A stretch of DNA of 23,940 bases from Onchocerca volvulus (GCA_000499405.2 HG738188.1:1-23940), one strand, 5' to 3'. Positions 1-11,255 are shown, numbered from the stretch's first letter. Program-made: numbers and translations. The notes: generated by a model from the sequence alone, not told the origin.

Positions 1-95
1 TTTTAGAAATTCACTGCTTTTGTTGCCCCATAACTGTCCTCAATTTCAAGTATTTGTTGCATATAATAATTTGAATACAGTACTATTCAACATAT

Positions 96-184
96 CAGTA
101 TCGTATTCCATGTCATGAATACCGTACTGCACCACATTTGAATATCATACTTTACATCATGATTACTGCACTGTACATCATGTA
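96..184 (+). repeat. ~45-bp tandem repeat in A1, two units
   Basis: Each unit reads roughly (A)ATATCGTATTCCAT…CATGAATACTGTACTGCACCACA. Units start near 97 and 141. The same array is present in A2 (three units) and A3 (two units). Confidence 0.65.
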
Positions 185-2734
185 ATTGCTGCATATGATC
201 TATGAATGCAACCTTTTTTGTTTCTAATTATTTTACCTAAAATATTCGTTTTCTTCTCTTTCATGTTTGAAATTGTTTGCTTGAAAATTTACACTTTCCT
301 GTATTTCCAATCAATATTTTTTCAATCACATTATTCACAAAATCTCATTAGTCATTATGTGGGCAAAAATAATCGCATTTTTATAAATCAAGTTTTTCAT
401 AAAATATTCTTTTCTGGTTTGTCACTCAAATTATTTCAACACGAAACTAATTTTTTTTTTTTTCTCATATTATATCAACTACAACTACAGTCAAAAATAC
501 GAATGAAGAATATATAATAAGTTGCACTGGAAAGAATGAACCATTAAAGACAAAAACATCTGTTAGCAAGGCTAAATGAAATAAATCCGAAAAAGAATAA
601 TTTATTCGAAAAATAGATAATAAGTTGCAAAAAAAAAAAATGACTTCATTGCGATCGAAGCGTCTTTCTGAAAATTTTTCGCACTTATAAATAATAATGC
701 AATGAATACAAGATTTGATTGATCAGATCGGAATGTCCAGAATATTATAGTTCTGCAAATTCTAAGTGTATACATTTTTTTGTGAAATTCATTAAAAATT
801 CACTAAAATTCATCCAAACCGATGAAAATTTATTAGTTTGATTAATAGCTCTTTATTAATCAGAAGCTTTTATTTACTGATCTCAGTTTATTATGTATCT
901 TTAATTCAAAGTCTTTAGTAATCAGTTGATTATTAAATAATTGATTTTATTTTTGGATGTTTGGATTATCAAAATAGTACAGTGATACAAAATTATATAG
1001 TTAATGCAAATATAAGCATAATAAATGAATTTAGAATATTATTCTCGAAAAAAAAAGGGAATTTAAATTTGCCATGCAATATTTACTGAAAAGAAAGAAT
1101 TCTGATAATTTTTGATGTCATCATTTTTGTTAAACGCTTCCATCGACTGATTTTTCTTCTTATTTTTGTTTTTAACTGAAAAAAAAGAATTTTTTCCATT
1201 CTTTTTTTTTTGAAAAATGAAAATGAGTCGTTGAAACCTGCGACAATAAAGCATTTATTCTTCTGAAGTTTAAGTTTTTCCCAGTGACACAGAAAATTCC
1301 TTCAGTCCAAATTTATATCATTGGCGTTCAATATGCATGCTATTGGATTCAAACTAATTGAACTTTCAATTAATTTCTGAAAATAAAAACAAAATTTTTC
1401 ATTTTCATTCACATTTTGCTTATTTTTTACTTTTTATTAATGAACTTGTTGAATCAATGAAAAGGTTAAACATCGCTTAAAGGTAATTGAAGAAAACACA
1501 CCTTTTCAAGGTGCAAAATAAAAGGGACAATTATAGCGAAGCATAGAACCAAATTGTGATATGTATTTCGCAAGATTCATCTATAATTTTATTGGAACAG
1601 GACAGGTTCGGACGTAACAATTTTTTAGGGAGGTTAAGGTAAAAATTCAGTATTTAAAGCAATTGGAAAAGTCATTATCAGACTGGCTGGTGCTCATTCT
1701 GCTCAGTTAATGTCAACTCATTATATAATTTATTCCTGTTAAGTGTGAAAAGGTAATTTCTCAGGACTTATCGTCGGAGATTAGTTCCAATGAAATGATT
1801 TTGCGCTAATCTCATTCTTCAAAACCTTATGTATGGAATTTCGACCCCAAGTTTTTTTTTTTTGGTGATTATTTGAAAGCGTGTAATTTTTCAAAATTTT
1901 ATCAAATTGTCATCTAGCCGGTGATATTATTTATAAAAAAATAGGCAATTCTAAATAACTGTAAGGTTTTCAGTATGATTGTGTAGTCATTTTACATTAT
2001 TTATTCGAAATTTTCTACGGAATTTTTCATAATTTAGTTTTTTAAACAAAATTTTGTCTTAAAATATCGATAAATCGAAGGAAAACACTTTGCTGGATGC
2101 CAAAAGAGGAATTAGGGAGATCCAAAAATTTTGTAAAATAATCTTTCGTTTTGCTTTTCACCTTCAATTCATTATATAGATGTATGTAACAATAAATTTT
2201 AAATAGGAATTACTTTAATATGAATCAATGATATCTTTTCCGATATTAATGGACTGAAATTCTGAGTTTTAATGATCCAATCAACATTTCAATATGTTGT
2301 GATCAGAAATACGATATATTCAATATACGCAATACAAATGTTAATATTTTAATGTATATACCAGTACGCTGTACTCCGCGTTTCGATTCGTTCGCAAATA
2401 CTTATTTTCCTTTCTAATGCATGCATTGATAGCTTTAATTTAAAAAAATCAGACGAATTGATTACTTTCTTAATTTTGCAATTGCATAGAAGATAATGTA
2501 AATGAAGTTTTTATATTTCATTTTATCCCATAAACTTTTGTTACTAAATTATATTCCTCCTAAGCATATCATTCAGTGATAGTGGCATTTTTATCAATTA
2601 GGAAATGTCAAATCCCTTGAAAAAATGAATTTTTCCATGTGAATTGACATGATTAACACTGATAATGATATCCATTATTTCATATGATGACAATTTCTTT
2701 GCCTTCTATTTAGCAAATTGATCGACGAAAAAAT

Positions 2735-2764
2735 TACGATTCAGGACAACTTTACAAATATTTC
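2735..2764 (+). promoter_or_regulatory. Possible trans-splice acceptor and 20-nt leader of paralogue 1
   Basis: The sequence ATTCAG ends at 2744, followed by a 20-nt leader GACAACTTTACAAATATTTC and then ATG at 2765. The same ATTCAG and a 20-nt leader precede the paralogue on the minus strand. Position and spacing fit a nematode spliced-leader acceptor, but no spliced-leader RNA evidence exists here. The sequence could equally be the end of an untranslated-region intron. Confidence 0.3.
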
Positions 2765-3345
2765 ATGATGAGATCCACGTGGATTGTATTAGTGTTGTTA
2801 TTGGAGCTATCAATAGTGATAGCTGCCATCGAAGCTTCAGTTGGAAGTAATGATTCCGTAAGTATTGGAGAGAAAGAAATCGCACTCAGAAGTCATCGAG
2901 TTAAACGGTTTTGCTGTTGTCCACCCAAGTGCCTTGTTATACTTCTTTGTTGCGGTGGTGGTCAACATGGACGCAGAAGGCAAAGAAGCGGAGGAGCGAC
3001 AGTACAGAAAGAAATGTTCAGAAATTGGTGGCTGAATGTGAGTTTATTCTTCATATATTTCATATATTTTCATTTGATTAATAAATTTTATTTTAAAAGA
3101 AATACAAAAAAATGACAATAAAAGATAACTTTTCATCACCAATTCAACTAATAAAAACAATATTAGCAGTGATAAATAAGAAAAAAAAAAGGAAAAAAAG
3201 AGGAGAAGAAAATGAAGAATTATTAAAGAACAAAGAATTGCTTAGAATGATTAAACAACTAATTAATATAATAAAATTAAAAATTTAGATACCGTTGTTG
3301 CTGTTGCCGATGTCAATGTCATGGATGAAATCGATATTCTATTGA
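2765..3345 (+). CDS. Small secreted Cys-rich prepropeptide, paralogue 1 (two exons proposed)
   Basis: I do not recognise this as a named gene; it is a predicted secreted peptide precursor. Exon 1 is 2765-3037 (91 codons). Residues 1-21 form a signal peptide (hydrophobic run IVLVLLLEL). A pro-segment follows and ends in RVKR (45-48), a furin-type site. The core has Cys 50, 51, 52, 56, 62 and 63 (CCCx3Cx5CC), then Gly64-66 and a basic stretch ending RRQR (71-74), a second likely cleavage site. A tail SGGATVQKEMFRNWWLN follows (75-91). The donor GTGAGT at 3038 is in phase 0. An acceptor TTTAG at 3284-3288 would add 18 residues and a stop at 3343-3345; the intron is 251 bp. Without splicing the frame runs on to 3115, adding a hydrophobic segment that overlaps an AATAAA. 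Exon 1 is well supported because the minus-strand paralogue at 17861 keeps the same architecture. Exon 2 is tentative. Role could be antimicrobial, neuropeptide-like or effector; nothing here decides. Confidence 0.6.
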
Positions 3346-3950
3346 AATTTTATTTCTGATCATAATTATCATCCACAATTACAACATTTCATTCACATAG
3401 CAACGAAATCATAAAATTAAAATACTGCGAAAATATTTCAAATTTTATCTTTTTATTTTTTATGTTTTTATAAAGTGTTCATTTACACCATATAATAGAC
3501 TTGATTCGATCTATCAACAACATAAAAATACAATAATATATAATCGCGTATATAAAAAGACAAAAAATGCATCATAAAAACATTGCTTATTGTTTTCGAA
3601 ATTTCCTATGAATTATTCATCGTCGAACTGTTTATTTTTGCAAATTAAAGAGACCATATAAGATCCATTGCAATTAAAAATATTTGTTAGAGAAATAAAT
3701 GACATTTGAAGGGTATGTAATAGAGGTTATTTCAATTTAAATTCTATTATGTTACTCAGCCAGTAACTTTACCAGACAACGATGCAGCAAACAAAAACCA
3801 GAAAAAACTCAAATTTGAAAAATCAAAAAATTATTGCAAAAAAAAATTTTAATAAAAATTTCACCATTTTTCACATTTCTTTCATCATCATTTTCTTTAC
3901 TGTTTAGGTTTCGAGCAGAAATTTTGTAAGCAAAAAAAGAATTATATGTT

Positions 3951-4157
3951 TTAAAATATAATTTCCTTCTTGCTTACATAAAAATTATAGCAGTAATAAT
4001 TGATGAATGAATTTGTGCCAGCCGGAAATATAGAAATTACAATCGGATAAATGACAACACATGTTGCTGCAATCACGAAAGTAGTGTCATCATTAAATGA
4101 CACATTTTTCGTATTATATCGGATAAATAGAATGAAAACACTTGGAATGATTTTCAT
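3951..4157 (-). CDS. Short conserved open frame MKIIPSV, copy in A1 (uncertain)
   Basis: A 68-codon frame with a hydrophobic N terminus (MKIIPSVFILFI) that could be a signal peptide. The inverted counterpart in A3 is open in the same frame for about 43 codons. The two length differences in that part are both one codon (DDTTF against DVTF, and one residue near ATCVV against INVFV). Beyond residue ~43 a 1-bp indel puts the copies out of frame. A GTAAGC donor-like site near the end is shared, so this might be a first exon. No family recognised; it may be chance. Confidence 0.25.
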   Translation of the reverse strand: MKIIPSVFILFIRYNTKNVSFNDDTTFVIAATCVVIYPIVISIFPAGTNSFINYYCYNFYVSKKEIIF

Positions 4158-5492
4158 TATATTCAGGAATCAACGCAACTATATCTTTTTCTAGAAGTTT
4201 TTCTCCGCATGATAAAAAATAATTTTTTATAACAGAATATATGAAGAAGCTGACAAAAACTCGCAATTCCGCAAGAGAGAGTGAAATGCATCTGTTCCGA
4301 TATAAATGCAAAGCATGATCTCAGTACCATATATCTTTTAAAGTTTACACTTAAATCACTTATCATTTCCAAAGCAACACACTTAAATGATAAAATCATA
4401 TTATCCGTGCATCTTAAAAGATGTGTTGTTCCAAAGTGCTGCACTTCCAGACCCGTTTAATTCTTGCGAAATGTTGCAACGTTACTTTTCAAGATTATTA
4501 TAAGGGAGGAAATGATATAAAAAATATATGAAATAGAATTCTTCATTAACACAGCCAATTAGTGTGATAATTTTTCTTTTTTTGAAGCTATTCTCCTGAT
4601 AGGTTGTTAACATTAATCAGTATGAGTTCTCAAAAATCTTTATATAAAAATAAAAAAAAAAAAAAAATTGCATCATTCTCGGAATAAATCCCATCACAAC
4701 GTGAGCAAATTCAACTCTTTCGCTTCAAAAAAAAATAAGTCAAAATCTCATGGCCCAATTTCAACTGCACAACATTTTTCTATTTCTAATTAAAAACTAG
4801 TAATCTAGTCAATATTCAAAATAATCTGATCATAAAATTTACTAAACCTTTTTCTTGGAGTTCGTACATATTTGTAATAAGTGGTAATATCATGATAAAT
4901 GTCCAAATTCTGTAGGCGAAATAAATTTAAACTGTTATACACTTTTTTCAAAACTTTTCATATTAATCGATGTTCTTTATAGAACAATGGAAAGGACAGA
5001 TCAAAATTGCGTCTGGATATCTGTGAACACTTACTTTGAGGAACTGTGTTACATCAGATACGAAACTATCTCTTACAAAAAATAGAAATGTAAAATTAAC
5101 TTGAGTATTTGCACTGATCCGAACAGTAAAAGTATAGTCTTATCAAAACCAAGATCATGACCTGAATAATCTGGATGTGTGCTATGATAGCGATTGAATA
5201 TAATGCAAATGCGATCAAAGTTTCAAATTTCAGTCGGTAAATCTCTAATTCGCTGACATACTTTACATAATTCTCGTTAAAAATACAGGATCATGCTTGT
5301 GAAAAGAATTGGAAAATAATTTGAATTTAGAACTGGCATGGTTAGCTAAGATACTTACAAATAAGAAAGGATGATAATCATGAATAATTGAATATCCAAT
5401 ACCTTTTTCTATCTCCATTTACAGTATCGACACCTCCACAAGCAAGCTTTTCAAGGGTCATCGGTATGATATATAATATCTCAGAAAACTTA

Positions 5493-6570
5493 AAAAATCT
5501 CATAAATAATTCTTGCTAGATCAACAAGCAACAATTAGATGTTTTAATATAGAAAAAAAAAAGGCGAATAACACTTTAATCAGGAATAAATTTCAAAAAG
5601 TTTATCAAAAACGAAATGCACATCAGATTCAGCCAAAAACGATCACAGAAAACAGTCAAAGTCAAATATTTACTGAGATTGTACGAATTTGATCATCTAA
5701 TCTCTGATGATCAACACTTGGCCCTTTTCTCTAGTTATGTTTGAAGGTTTTGATCAACATCCTGTGTTTTCTCCTTTATTGTAATTCTGCTAAAAAAAAA
5801 TCCATTTAGAAAAAAGTGAACTATTGATCTATTTCGAACTTTCAACAGAATTTATGCTAATATATAAAAGAAACATGAATTATCACGTTAAGTGTAAGAA
5901 CTGATTTTCGTATTTTACTATATACAATGAACATCTTCGAGTTATTATCGGATGGATAAATATACACATGAAATGTATCGTAAGCTTTACACCGTGATAA
6001 ACCGAAACGTTGAAAGATCGTGCATTCAAAAATCCTTCAGTAAAAAGAAAGAAGAAAATTGAGCTTAGTAAAATTAAATTATATTTTTACTGAATCTTAA
6101 TCAGACTTATTCAAGGAATGAAGGCTTAATTAATGAGAAGTATCCAGTGCATCTTTTTTATAGGCTGTAAAGTTATGCATAATCCGGCAAAATTATTCCA
6201 CTATAAACAACAATCTTTTCCGTTCTCAGTTTCTGTATCTAGGAATTTAACTTCGAGATAAAAATAAGCACTCTTGCTTTAAAATAAATTCAAAAAGTTT
6301 GAAAAATGAAAAGAAATATTTTTTTTTTTTTAATCTTCAAATATATTAGATTTATCTATTAATTTATTGATATTGTAAAAGATAATTGGATTCTTGACAG
6401 ATGTCATAATTTTTCACACACAGCAAACTAATGAATGAAATACTTGCAACGAAACTTTCTGAAATAATATTTTTCATTAGAATATATTAATAAGCAACAT
6501 TTACAAAATAATGCAAACTAAAAGTATTTTAAATTTTATATGCATTTCAAATTTTATAATCCTAGTGTGG
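5493..6570 (+). other. Single-copy stretch D between A1 and B1
   Basis: AT-rich DNA of about 1.1 kb without a second copy in the window. I found no coding frame of note, no RNA gene and no terminal repeats. It is absent from the palindrome's right side, where A3 meets H2 instead. Confidence 0.5.
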
Positions 6571-7513
6571 CTAATTTCTTCTTAATTATCAATTGTTGAA
6601 CAGTGTGGTGATAGAATAAGATAAAATTATACTTTAAACATTTTTCCCGAATAATTTGTAAAGTTCCTTGAATTGTTATCTTTTTCTAATAGTTTCTGCT
6701 CGATAAAAAATTTGAACTGCATTTGGATCTCAATATCTAATTTTAAGATTGAAACATAATTCCATGAAAAGTTATGATCAGAAAGCTATTAAGAAACTAA
6801 TCGCAATTAAAATATGAAAGAAGTTCATAACCGCAATATGCCATTTATAGTTCACTATACCGATTTGTAGCAATCAATTGGACAAGCCTGAGATATCTTG
6901 AAATGATCAAAAATATACGAATAAAAAATTTTCATGATTTTGAAAAAGTTTTTTTTTCTTAAATCGACGAATAAAAATGTAAATATTCGCCGTTGTAAGC
7001 CTTGAATATCCAAAATCTCTTCACCAATTGCTTTCAAATTTTAAAAAAGTCTTGCATTCGAAGGGATGCATGTTTTTATATAGACATGCTTAATTTTTTC
7101 GCGTGTCATGCCGTGGCAAGTAAAAGTAAGTGAGCGAACTGAATTTTTTAATCATGCCTCGCACCACGCCTTCATGTGTAGACAGAAGTTGACGACGCCT
7201 TCATTATGAACCGAATTTATTGACTACGTCTACTTTCTGCATTCATCACGCCGACTACCTGCATTATTCATTTTTATACAATGTTTGAAGTTCTTCAACG
7301 ACTAATTTGAAATATAACGTTGTATTCGAATAAACTTGTTTAAACTTTTTCATTTATTTGTTGCTTCATGAGGAATGTAGTTGTGCCGCAAAAATATCGA
7401 GGTCATGATAGTATGTAACGAAATATTTCGTTCAAGCAATTTTTGGATTACCTTTTGACTTCTAATATTAGGTCTTCTCTTGGATTGACTTTCGCCTAAA
7501 TGTTCGTTGTTCA
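6571..7513 (+). repeat. Repeat block B1 (forward)
   Basis: Inverted counterpart of 21686-22850. Shared landmarks include CTTAATTATCAATTGTTGAAC near 6580, TGCCGTGGCAAGTAAAAGTAA near 7110 and GCCTAAATGTTCGTTGTTCA, which ends at 7513. No conserved protein frame was found. Homology stops abruptly at 7513, where the H1-bearing insertion starts. Confidence 0.85.
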
Positions 7514-7585
7514 TTTTAATACAACTTTTCAAGTTCTTTACCGATTAATTCGAAATTTTGTCATCACGTTGCATTAAATAGGCGA
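7267..7585 (+). repeat. Direct repeat at the right end of B1
   Basis: CATTTTTATACAATG…AAGTTCTTCAACGACTAATTTGAAAT (7269-7315) recurs as CATTTTAATACAAC…AAGTTCTTTACCGATTAATTCGAAAT (7512-7556). The second copy begins exactly where homology to B2 ends, so it belongs to the inserted DNA or marks a local duplication of about 243 bp. Confidence 0.55.
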
Positions 7586-7886
7586 ATTTTTTACTTCTTT
7601 TTAGCGTCTCCGTAACGATGAACATGTTTCCCAGCAAAACACTTCGATTAACAGATGAACAAAGTGTGGTCAATCAATCATAAAGCAAGATGTTAGAGAT
7701 CAGGAAAAGACGAGGAGTTTCGAAAGAATTTAAAAGGTGCGGATTTTGGAGCACAATCAATTTTAAGTTTGACAACAACTCGGATTCAACAAATAGTTCA
7801 GCTCGGAGTTTCATCATCAACACAGCGACAGTTTTACATCGATACAGATCGATGCAGCAATAGCAACAAATCGACAGTCAAGGAAT

Positions 7887-7952
7887 TCTATTCTTCTTTG
7901 TAAGTAACAAAGCAAAGATCGCAATTTGCTTGGATATTCTTAAATAATTTCG
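7887..7952 (+). repeat. ~75-bp Helitron-associated repeat, copy 1
   Basis: Reads TATTCTTCTTTG…AACAAAG…AATTTGCTTGGATATTCTTAAATAATTT. Three more copies lie at 8769-8844, 13417-13490 and 14197-14270. This copy sits just ahead of the MPRR start of H1. Confidence 0.6.
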
Positions 7953-7964
7953 AGGAAAGTTTGG

Positions 7965-8160
7965 ATGCAATCAATCTGCTCAAATAATGCCTCGCAGAGA
8001 TCAAACTTAGGTCATCGTACTCTCACAACGGAAGAATTGCGAATATTAATTGCAAATCAAACTGAGAAAGAATGGGAATCAACGAATGAGCGAAGAAGAT
8101 TAAAAATGGTTCAAGTACGTCGAGAAAACAACAGACATAAGCTCAACCACATTTGAGGAT
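7965..8160 (+). pseudogene. Helitron Rep/helicase, N-terminal fragment (H1)
   Basis: The typical invertebrate Helitron start ATG-CCT-CGC-AGA (MPRR) lies at 7987. After MPRRDQT a frameshift moves the homology into the frame that reads SNLGHRT, then IANQTEKEWESTNERRRLKM and VQVRREN. This is the Arg-rich LGRRT / RANxTxxE / NExxRxxMAQxR region expected at the extreme N terminus of Helitron proteins, ahead of the Rep domain. A stop at 8154-8156 follows, and then, within about 50 bp, sequence from the helicase C terminus. The family assignment rests on remembered motif order. Confidence 0.7.
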
Positions 8161-8199
8161 GCACGGTCAAAATTTGCTGCTGCTTCATTCGATGTAGAA

Positions 8200-8488
8200 T
8201 TGCGTTTCTTTCATTCCTATGGTTCCAACCGATGTGAAATATCAACTGAAAAGATTTCAGTCCCTAATTCGTTTGACATTTGCAATCACCGTCAATAAAA
8301 TCAAGACAAATCTTTGGAATAGTGAGATTAAGATCAGAGATACATTGTTTCTTACTGAAAAAATTATCTGCCCACGTGTTCGAAAGTCGGAAACTAAACA
8401 ATTTATATATACAAAAAGGGACAACAAAAAATTTTATATACTAAAAAACATTAAGAAATTAAACATATTAGATATGGGAGAAAGCTGA
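8200..8488 (+). pseudogene. Helitron PIF1-like helicase, C-terminal fragment (H1)
   Basis: The frame reads FIPMVPTDVKYQLKRFQ and RLTFAITVNK, then CPRV and FIY further on, and stops at 8486-8488. This order matches the last conserved block of PIF1-type Helitron helicases: IPxxPTD, FkRxQFPvRLaFAMTiNKaQGQ, then CSRV and the 'lFiY' end. The GQ of the NKxQGQ motif is lost (NKIKTN) and the Ser of CSRV is Pro, so it would be inactive. Because it follows the N-terminal fragment directly, nearly the whole Rep and helicase core (normally over 1000 residues) is missing: this is an internal-deletion derivative. Confidence 0.75.
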
Positions 8489-8768
8489 AAGATGTCAAAT
8501 AGCTAATGTATAGAATATCATTCCTGTAAATAAGGAGTACTAACGGTCTAATGGCACGATATAATTTCAAAATTATGAAGAAATGATATAATTTCGGTAT
8601 AGTTTCACTCGACATAATTTCATTAACATATTTATCACCAGAACGCTCTAATCCACAGATAAACGGCAAGATTGATATAACAAGAGCAATTTTTCAGAGC
8701 TCCAGAGGTTTTAGCTCGATAGTTGAATGCGAGACAATATTAGCAACAACCCAAAAAATCAATTGAAC

Positions 8769-8844
8769 AATATTCTTTTTTATGAGCGACAAAGGAAAGA
8801 ATAATTTCGTGAACAATTTGTCTGGATATTCTCCGACAATTTTT
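8769..8844 (+). repeat. ~75-bp Helitron-associated repeat, copy 2
   Basis: Reads TATTCTTTTTTATGAGCGACAAAG…AATTTGTCTGGATATTCTCCGACAATTT. It lies after the H1 coding pieces, so copies 1 and 2 bracket them. Confidence 0.6.
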
Positions 8845-9269
8845 TGTTATAACGAATCACTTTTTCATCAGTCAACAAAGAACAAAGAACCTTTCTCAAC
8901 AGGATTCGTCTCTGTCACACAAGACACAATAAATCTCCCCACACCTATCGATGATCTAACCCAATCAGAATAGAAAAATGAATTTCCAGTCCAATCAACC
9001 ACAAATCAAATAGCAACGTACCAGTTTTTTTTGGACTGACTATGCGGAGCGTGGCGAGTACAGGTACTTAATTTAATGGATCTACCAAATTGAATATTCG
9101 AATCATTTTGATAACCGATTTGAACTCATACCTTATCGGATCCAAGTTGGAATTTTGTTTTCTGCCGTTCATCATCTACTGTCGGTTTCTTTCTGATCAT
9201 AACAAATTCGCAAGAATGTTGTTCTTTTTTTTTGACAAGTTTCTTCAATTTTTTTGCTTCACTTACTTC

Positions 9270-9401
9270 GAAACGAACCTCAGACTTGAGTATTTGAATC
9301 TTTATTATGATAAATTTGTTAATCAACAAACGCAGAAATTATATCAAAAACAATTGTATCAACAATACATTCTCGATAACATCAAAGGACAACTTTCATG
9401 A
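9270..9401 (+). pseudogene. Possible Helitron mid-region fragment
   Basis: The frame ends with QLYQQYILDNIKGQLS before a stop at 9399-9401. The string LYQQYILD resembles the LFQQYxVDxY segment that lies before the Rep domain in Helitron proteins. If right, a middle segment lies downstream of the C-terminal fragment, so the element is rearranged or two copies are nested. The match is short and the upstream residues are not convincing. Confidence 0.3.
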
Positions 9402-9840
9402 AGGAAATACAATGCAAAGAAAAGGAGATATGGTTACGCAATAAAAAAAGATCAATACCCGAACTGTGATAACAAAGGTGCCCATTCTTCGAAATGATAT
9501 TTGTGCTCGGGTCTCTCTTCTTCATGGATGGAAGATCCTGATATCATTTTCGAGCTTTTCGCGCTACAAAAAAGCTCCGTTGTTTTCGCAGGAATATGCG
9601 TCTTTGTTAGCGCATGAAAATGTATTTGTGGTTAGCGGATGATTAAAGTGAGCTTTTTTTAAAACTCATTGAATTAATAGACAATAATGATTTTAAAGTT
9701 GACAACGTAAGTACACAATGTCAAATTTATAACAAAAGAATTACTGGTTCTCTAATCATCGCATTTTAGCGAGATCTACTGTAATATTTTAAACATTCTT
9801 GTGGTTCATTTCTCCCACCAACAAGCCAATTTGTTTATTG

Positions 9841-11165
9841 ATGAAAAACATATCAGATTAGATTTCAGTACTTAAATTTAAAATGCCAAAAATTCTGGCT
9901 TTTATATGTTAAATTAGCTTGAATGCATATGTTCAATTTATTTTTATGCATGTGATTTCCAGAGTATACTTTTCCAATTATTTTATGAAAACATAATTTC
10001 TAATTATATTTTAATAAATCGGACAGATAAAAGGAATTAGTAGCTTGTTTGTTTCATTTACATAGGAAGTTGACATCAATTTTACTAAAAATATAAGGAG
10101 ATAATCTAAAATTTTATTGTCACTCCACAAAAATGAAAAATATCGTGATAATCGTTGGCTAAATAACAACAGTTCATCAGTTGCTTGATGTATGCCTGAA
10201 GGACAATGTCACAGTCATTTGGTATTGAGAAAGTAATTATTCTACAAACATAAGATGCTATAAAGTCCTTTTTTCGTATAATTTAAAGTTCACAAAATGC
10301 AACTTATATCCAGCATGTAATAGAGCACTTGAAATTTTAATTTTATTAAAAATAGAGAGAAAATCTTATGATTTTCCAATTGACAAAAGCAAACAAAAGC
10401 TTTAATCAATCATCAACATTCAATAAGTTATGATGATTAATATATAATATTGCAAACGATTAAACGTAGGAAGTGATACTTTCCACTTCTTTTTTAAATT
10501 CAATATATCTATTTATTGCATCGCACTTATCTTCGTTTATCATTTGTCGAACTGTTATTCTTTCGTAGCTACCATTAATATGATAAGTTTGATCGTCTTT
10601 AGCAGCTATCACTATTTAAATTGCTGACAATTATGGAAAAAGAAACCATCAAAAATTGCAACTAAACATCTTTGTCAACTAAACAGAAGTGGAAAGCAGT
10701 AGAAAAGTAAAAATTTTTCAAAGAAATAATCGTACAGTATTAACATCAGTAACCATTTTGTTCGATTTAGTAAAATTATCTACAGTAAGCAAAGATGACC
10801 AATTATGTCATTGCTACAAATTTCTAAACAGCTTTCATCTCTAAAACTGCAAATTCCAAAAAATTTTTTTCTTGCAAAATTGGCATGTTGTTTAGAAAAA
10901 GAAATTAATCAAGCTGTTCATACTTACTGAAAAATAAATGATCAATCAAACAAAAGAACTATAGATATTGTTTTGAGTGTTTCAAATTACAAAAGAAAAT
11001 CGACATTCAGTGGAAGTAAATTCAAATAATATCGCAGCACTAACAAGTTGTCATAAGTGCAATCAATCAAAGAAATATTGTCTTAAGCTTTTAGAGTAAT
11101 ATGATGTTTTTTCCAAATGATGAACAGTATTAGAAGCGGTTTGAATGAGGATGGATTAAAAAAGT
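9841..11165 (+). repeat. Repeat block C1 (forward)
   Basis: Matches the complement of 20470-21685 and matches 22940-23940 in direct orientation. Landmarks: CAGTACTTAAATTTAAAATG near 9867, ATCGTGATAATCGTTGGCTA near 10142, AGGAAGTGATACTTTCCACT near 10468. It runs directly into the start of an A copy, the same C-A junction as on the minus strand at 20470. I see no credible gene in it. Confidence 0.85.
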
Positions 11166-11255
11166 TGTTAGAAGTTCAGTGCCTTTGCTCCACAACAATC
11201 TTCAATTTCAAGCATTGATTGCAATCAATAATTTGAACATAACCATCAGCACGTC

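Larger units (their letters stand above)
1..5492 (+). repeat. Repeat block A1 (left arm, forward)
   Basis: The block pairs in inverted orientation with 14478-20469: position 1 (TTTTAGAAATTCACTGC) matches the complement ending at 20469, and the last alignable stretch (TCTCAGAAAACT, near 5480-5492) matches the complement at 14478-14490. The paralogue 1 peptide gene lies inside. Its first ~1.69 kb also matches 11166-13356 in direct orientation. The arms differ by scattered substitutions and indels, roughly 10-15 % by eye. The block may begin before the window. Confidence 0.9.
7514..9840 (+). mobile_element. Insertion between B1 and C1 carrying Helitron remnant H1
   Basis: In the inverted copy, B2 and C2 abut directly at 21685/21686. 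In the left arm the same junction is split by 2.3 kb. The insertion contains degenerate Helitron coding pieces (7965-8488, perhaps 9270-9401). The edges (…TTGTTCA / ATTTTAA… and …TTTATTG / ATGAAAAAC…) do not show a clear TC or CTRR end. This may be a decayed element, a larger rearranged insert, or DNA lost from the other arm. The part 9402-9840 shows no recognisable feature. Confidence 0.65.

Noticed and set aside
206..517. 103-codon open frame (MQPFLFLIIL…) with a partial inverted counterpart at 19976-20221
   Set aside because: Very rich in Phe, Ile and Tyr, as AT-rich DNA yields by chance. The start region is out of frame between copies (1-bp indel), and the third copy in A2 (near 11430-11700) does not keep the frame.
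1063..1254. Frame containing MEAFNKNDDIKNYQNSFF, with counterparts near 12800 and 19500
   Set aside because: The word is shared because the A blocks are homologous. Frames differ by non-triplet indels between the three copies and the sequence is Lys/Asn-rich low complexity.
2765..3115. Calling the peptide a toxin or a named antimicrobial
   Set aside because: Cys spacing and GYGP repeats are suggestive only. No family motif or context fixes the activity.
4163..4444. 93-codon minus-strand frame (MQHFGTTHLLRC…) next to MKIIPSV
   Set aside because: The paired sequence in A3 has stop codons (TGA after GGAACA, TAA after ATATCG), so it is not conserved as coding.
8219..8488. A cellular PIF1 helicase gene
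   Set aside because: Only the final block is present, motif residues are lost (NKxQGQ), and it directly follows a Helitron-type N terminus.
10470..10489. Short hairpin GAAGTG…CACTTC in block C (also at 23311-23330)
   Set aside because: A six-bp stem that is broken in the third copy (C2, near 21105-21125), so there is no support for a conserved structure.
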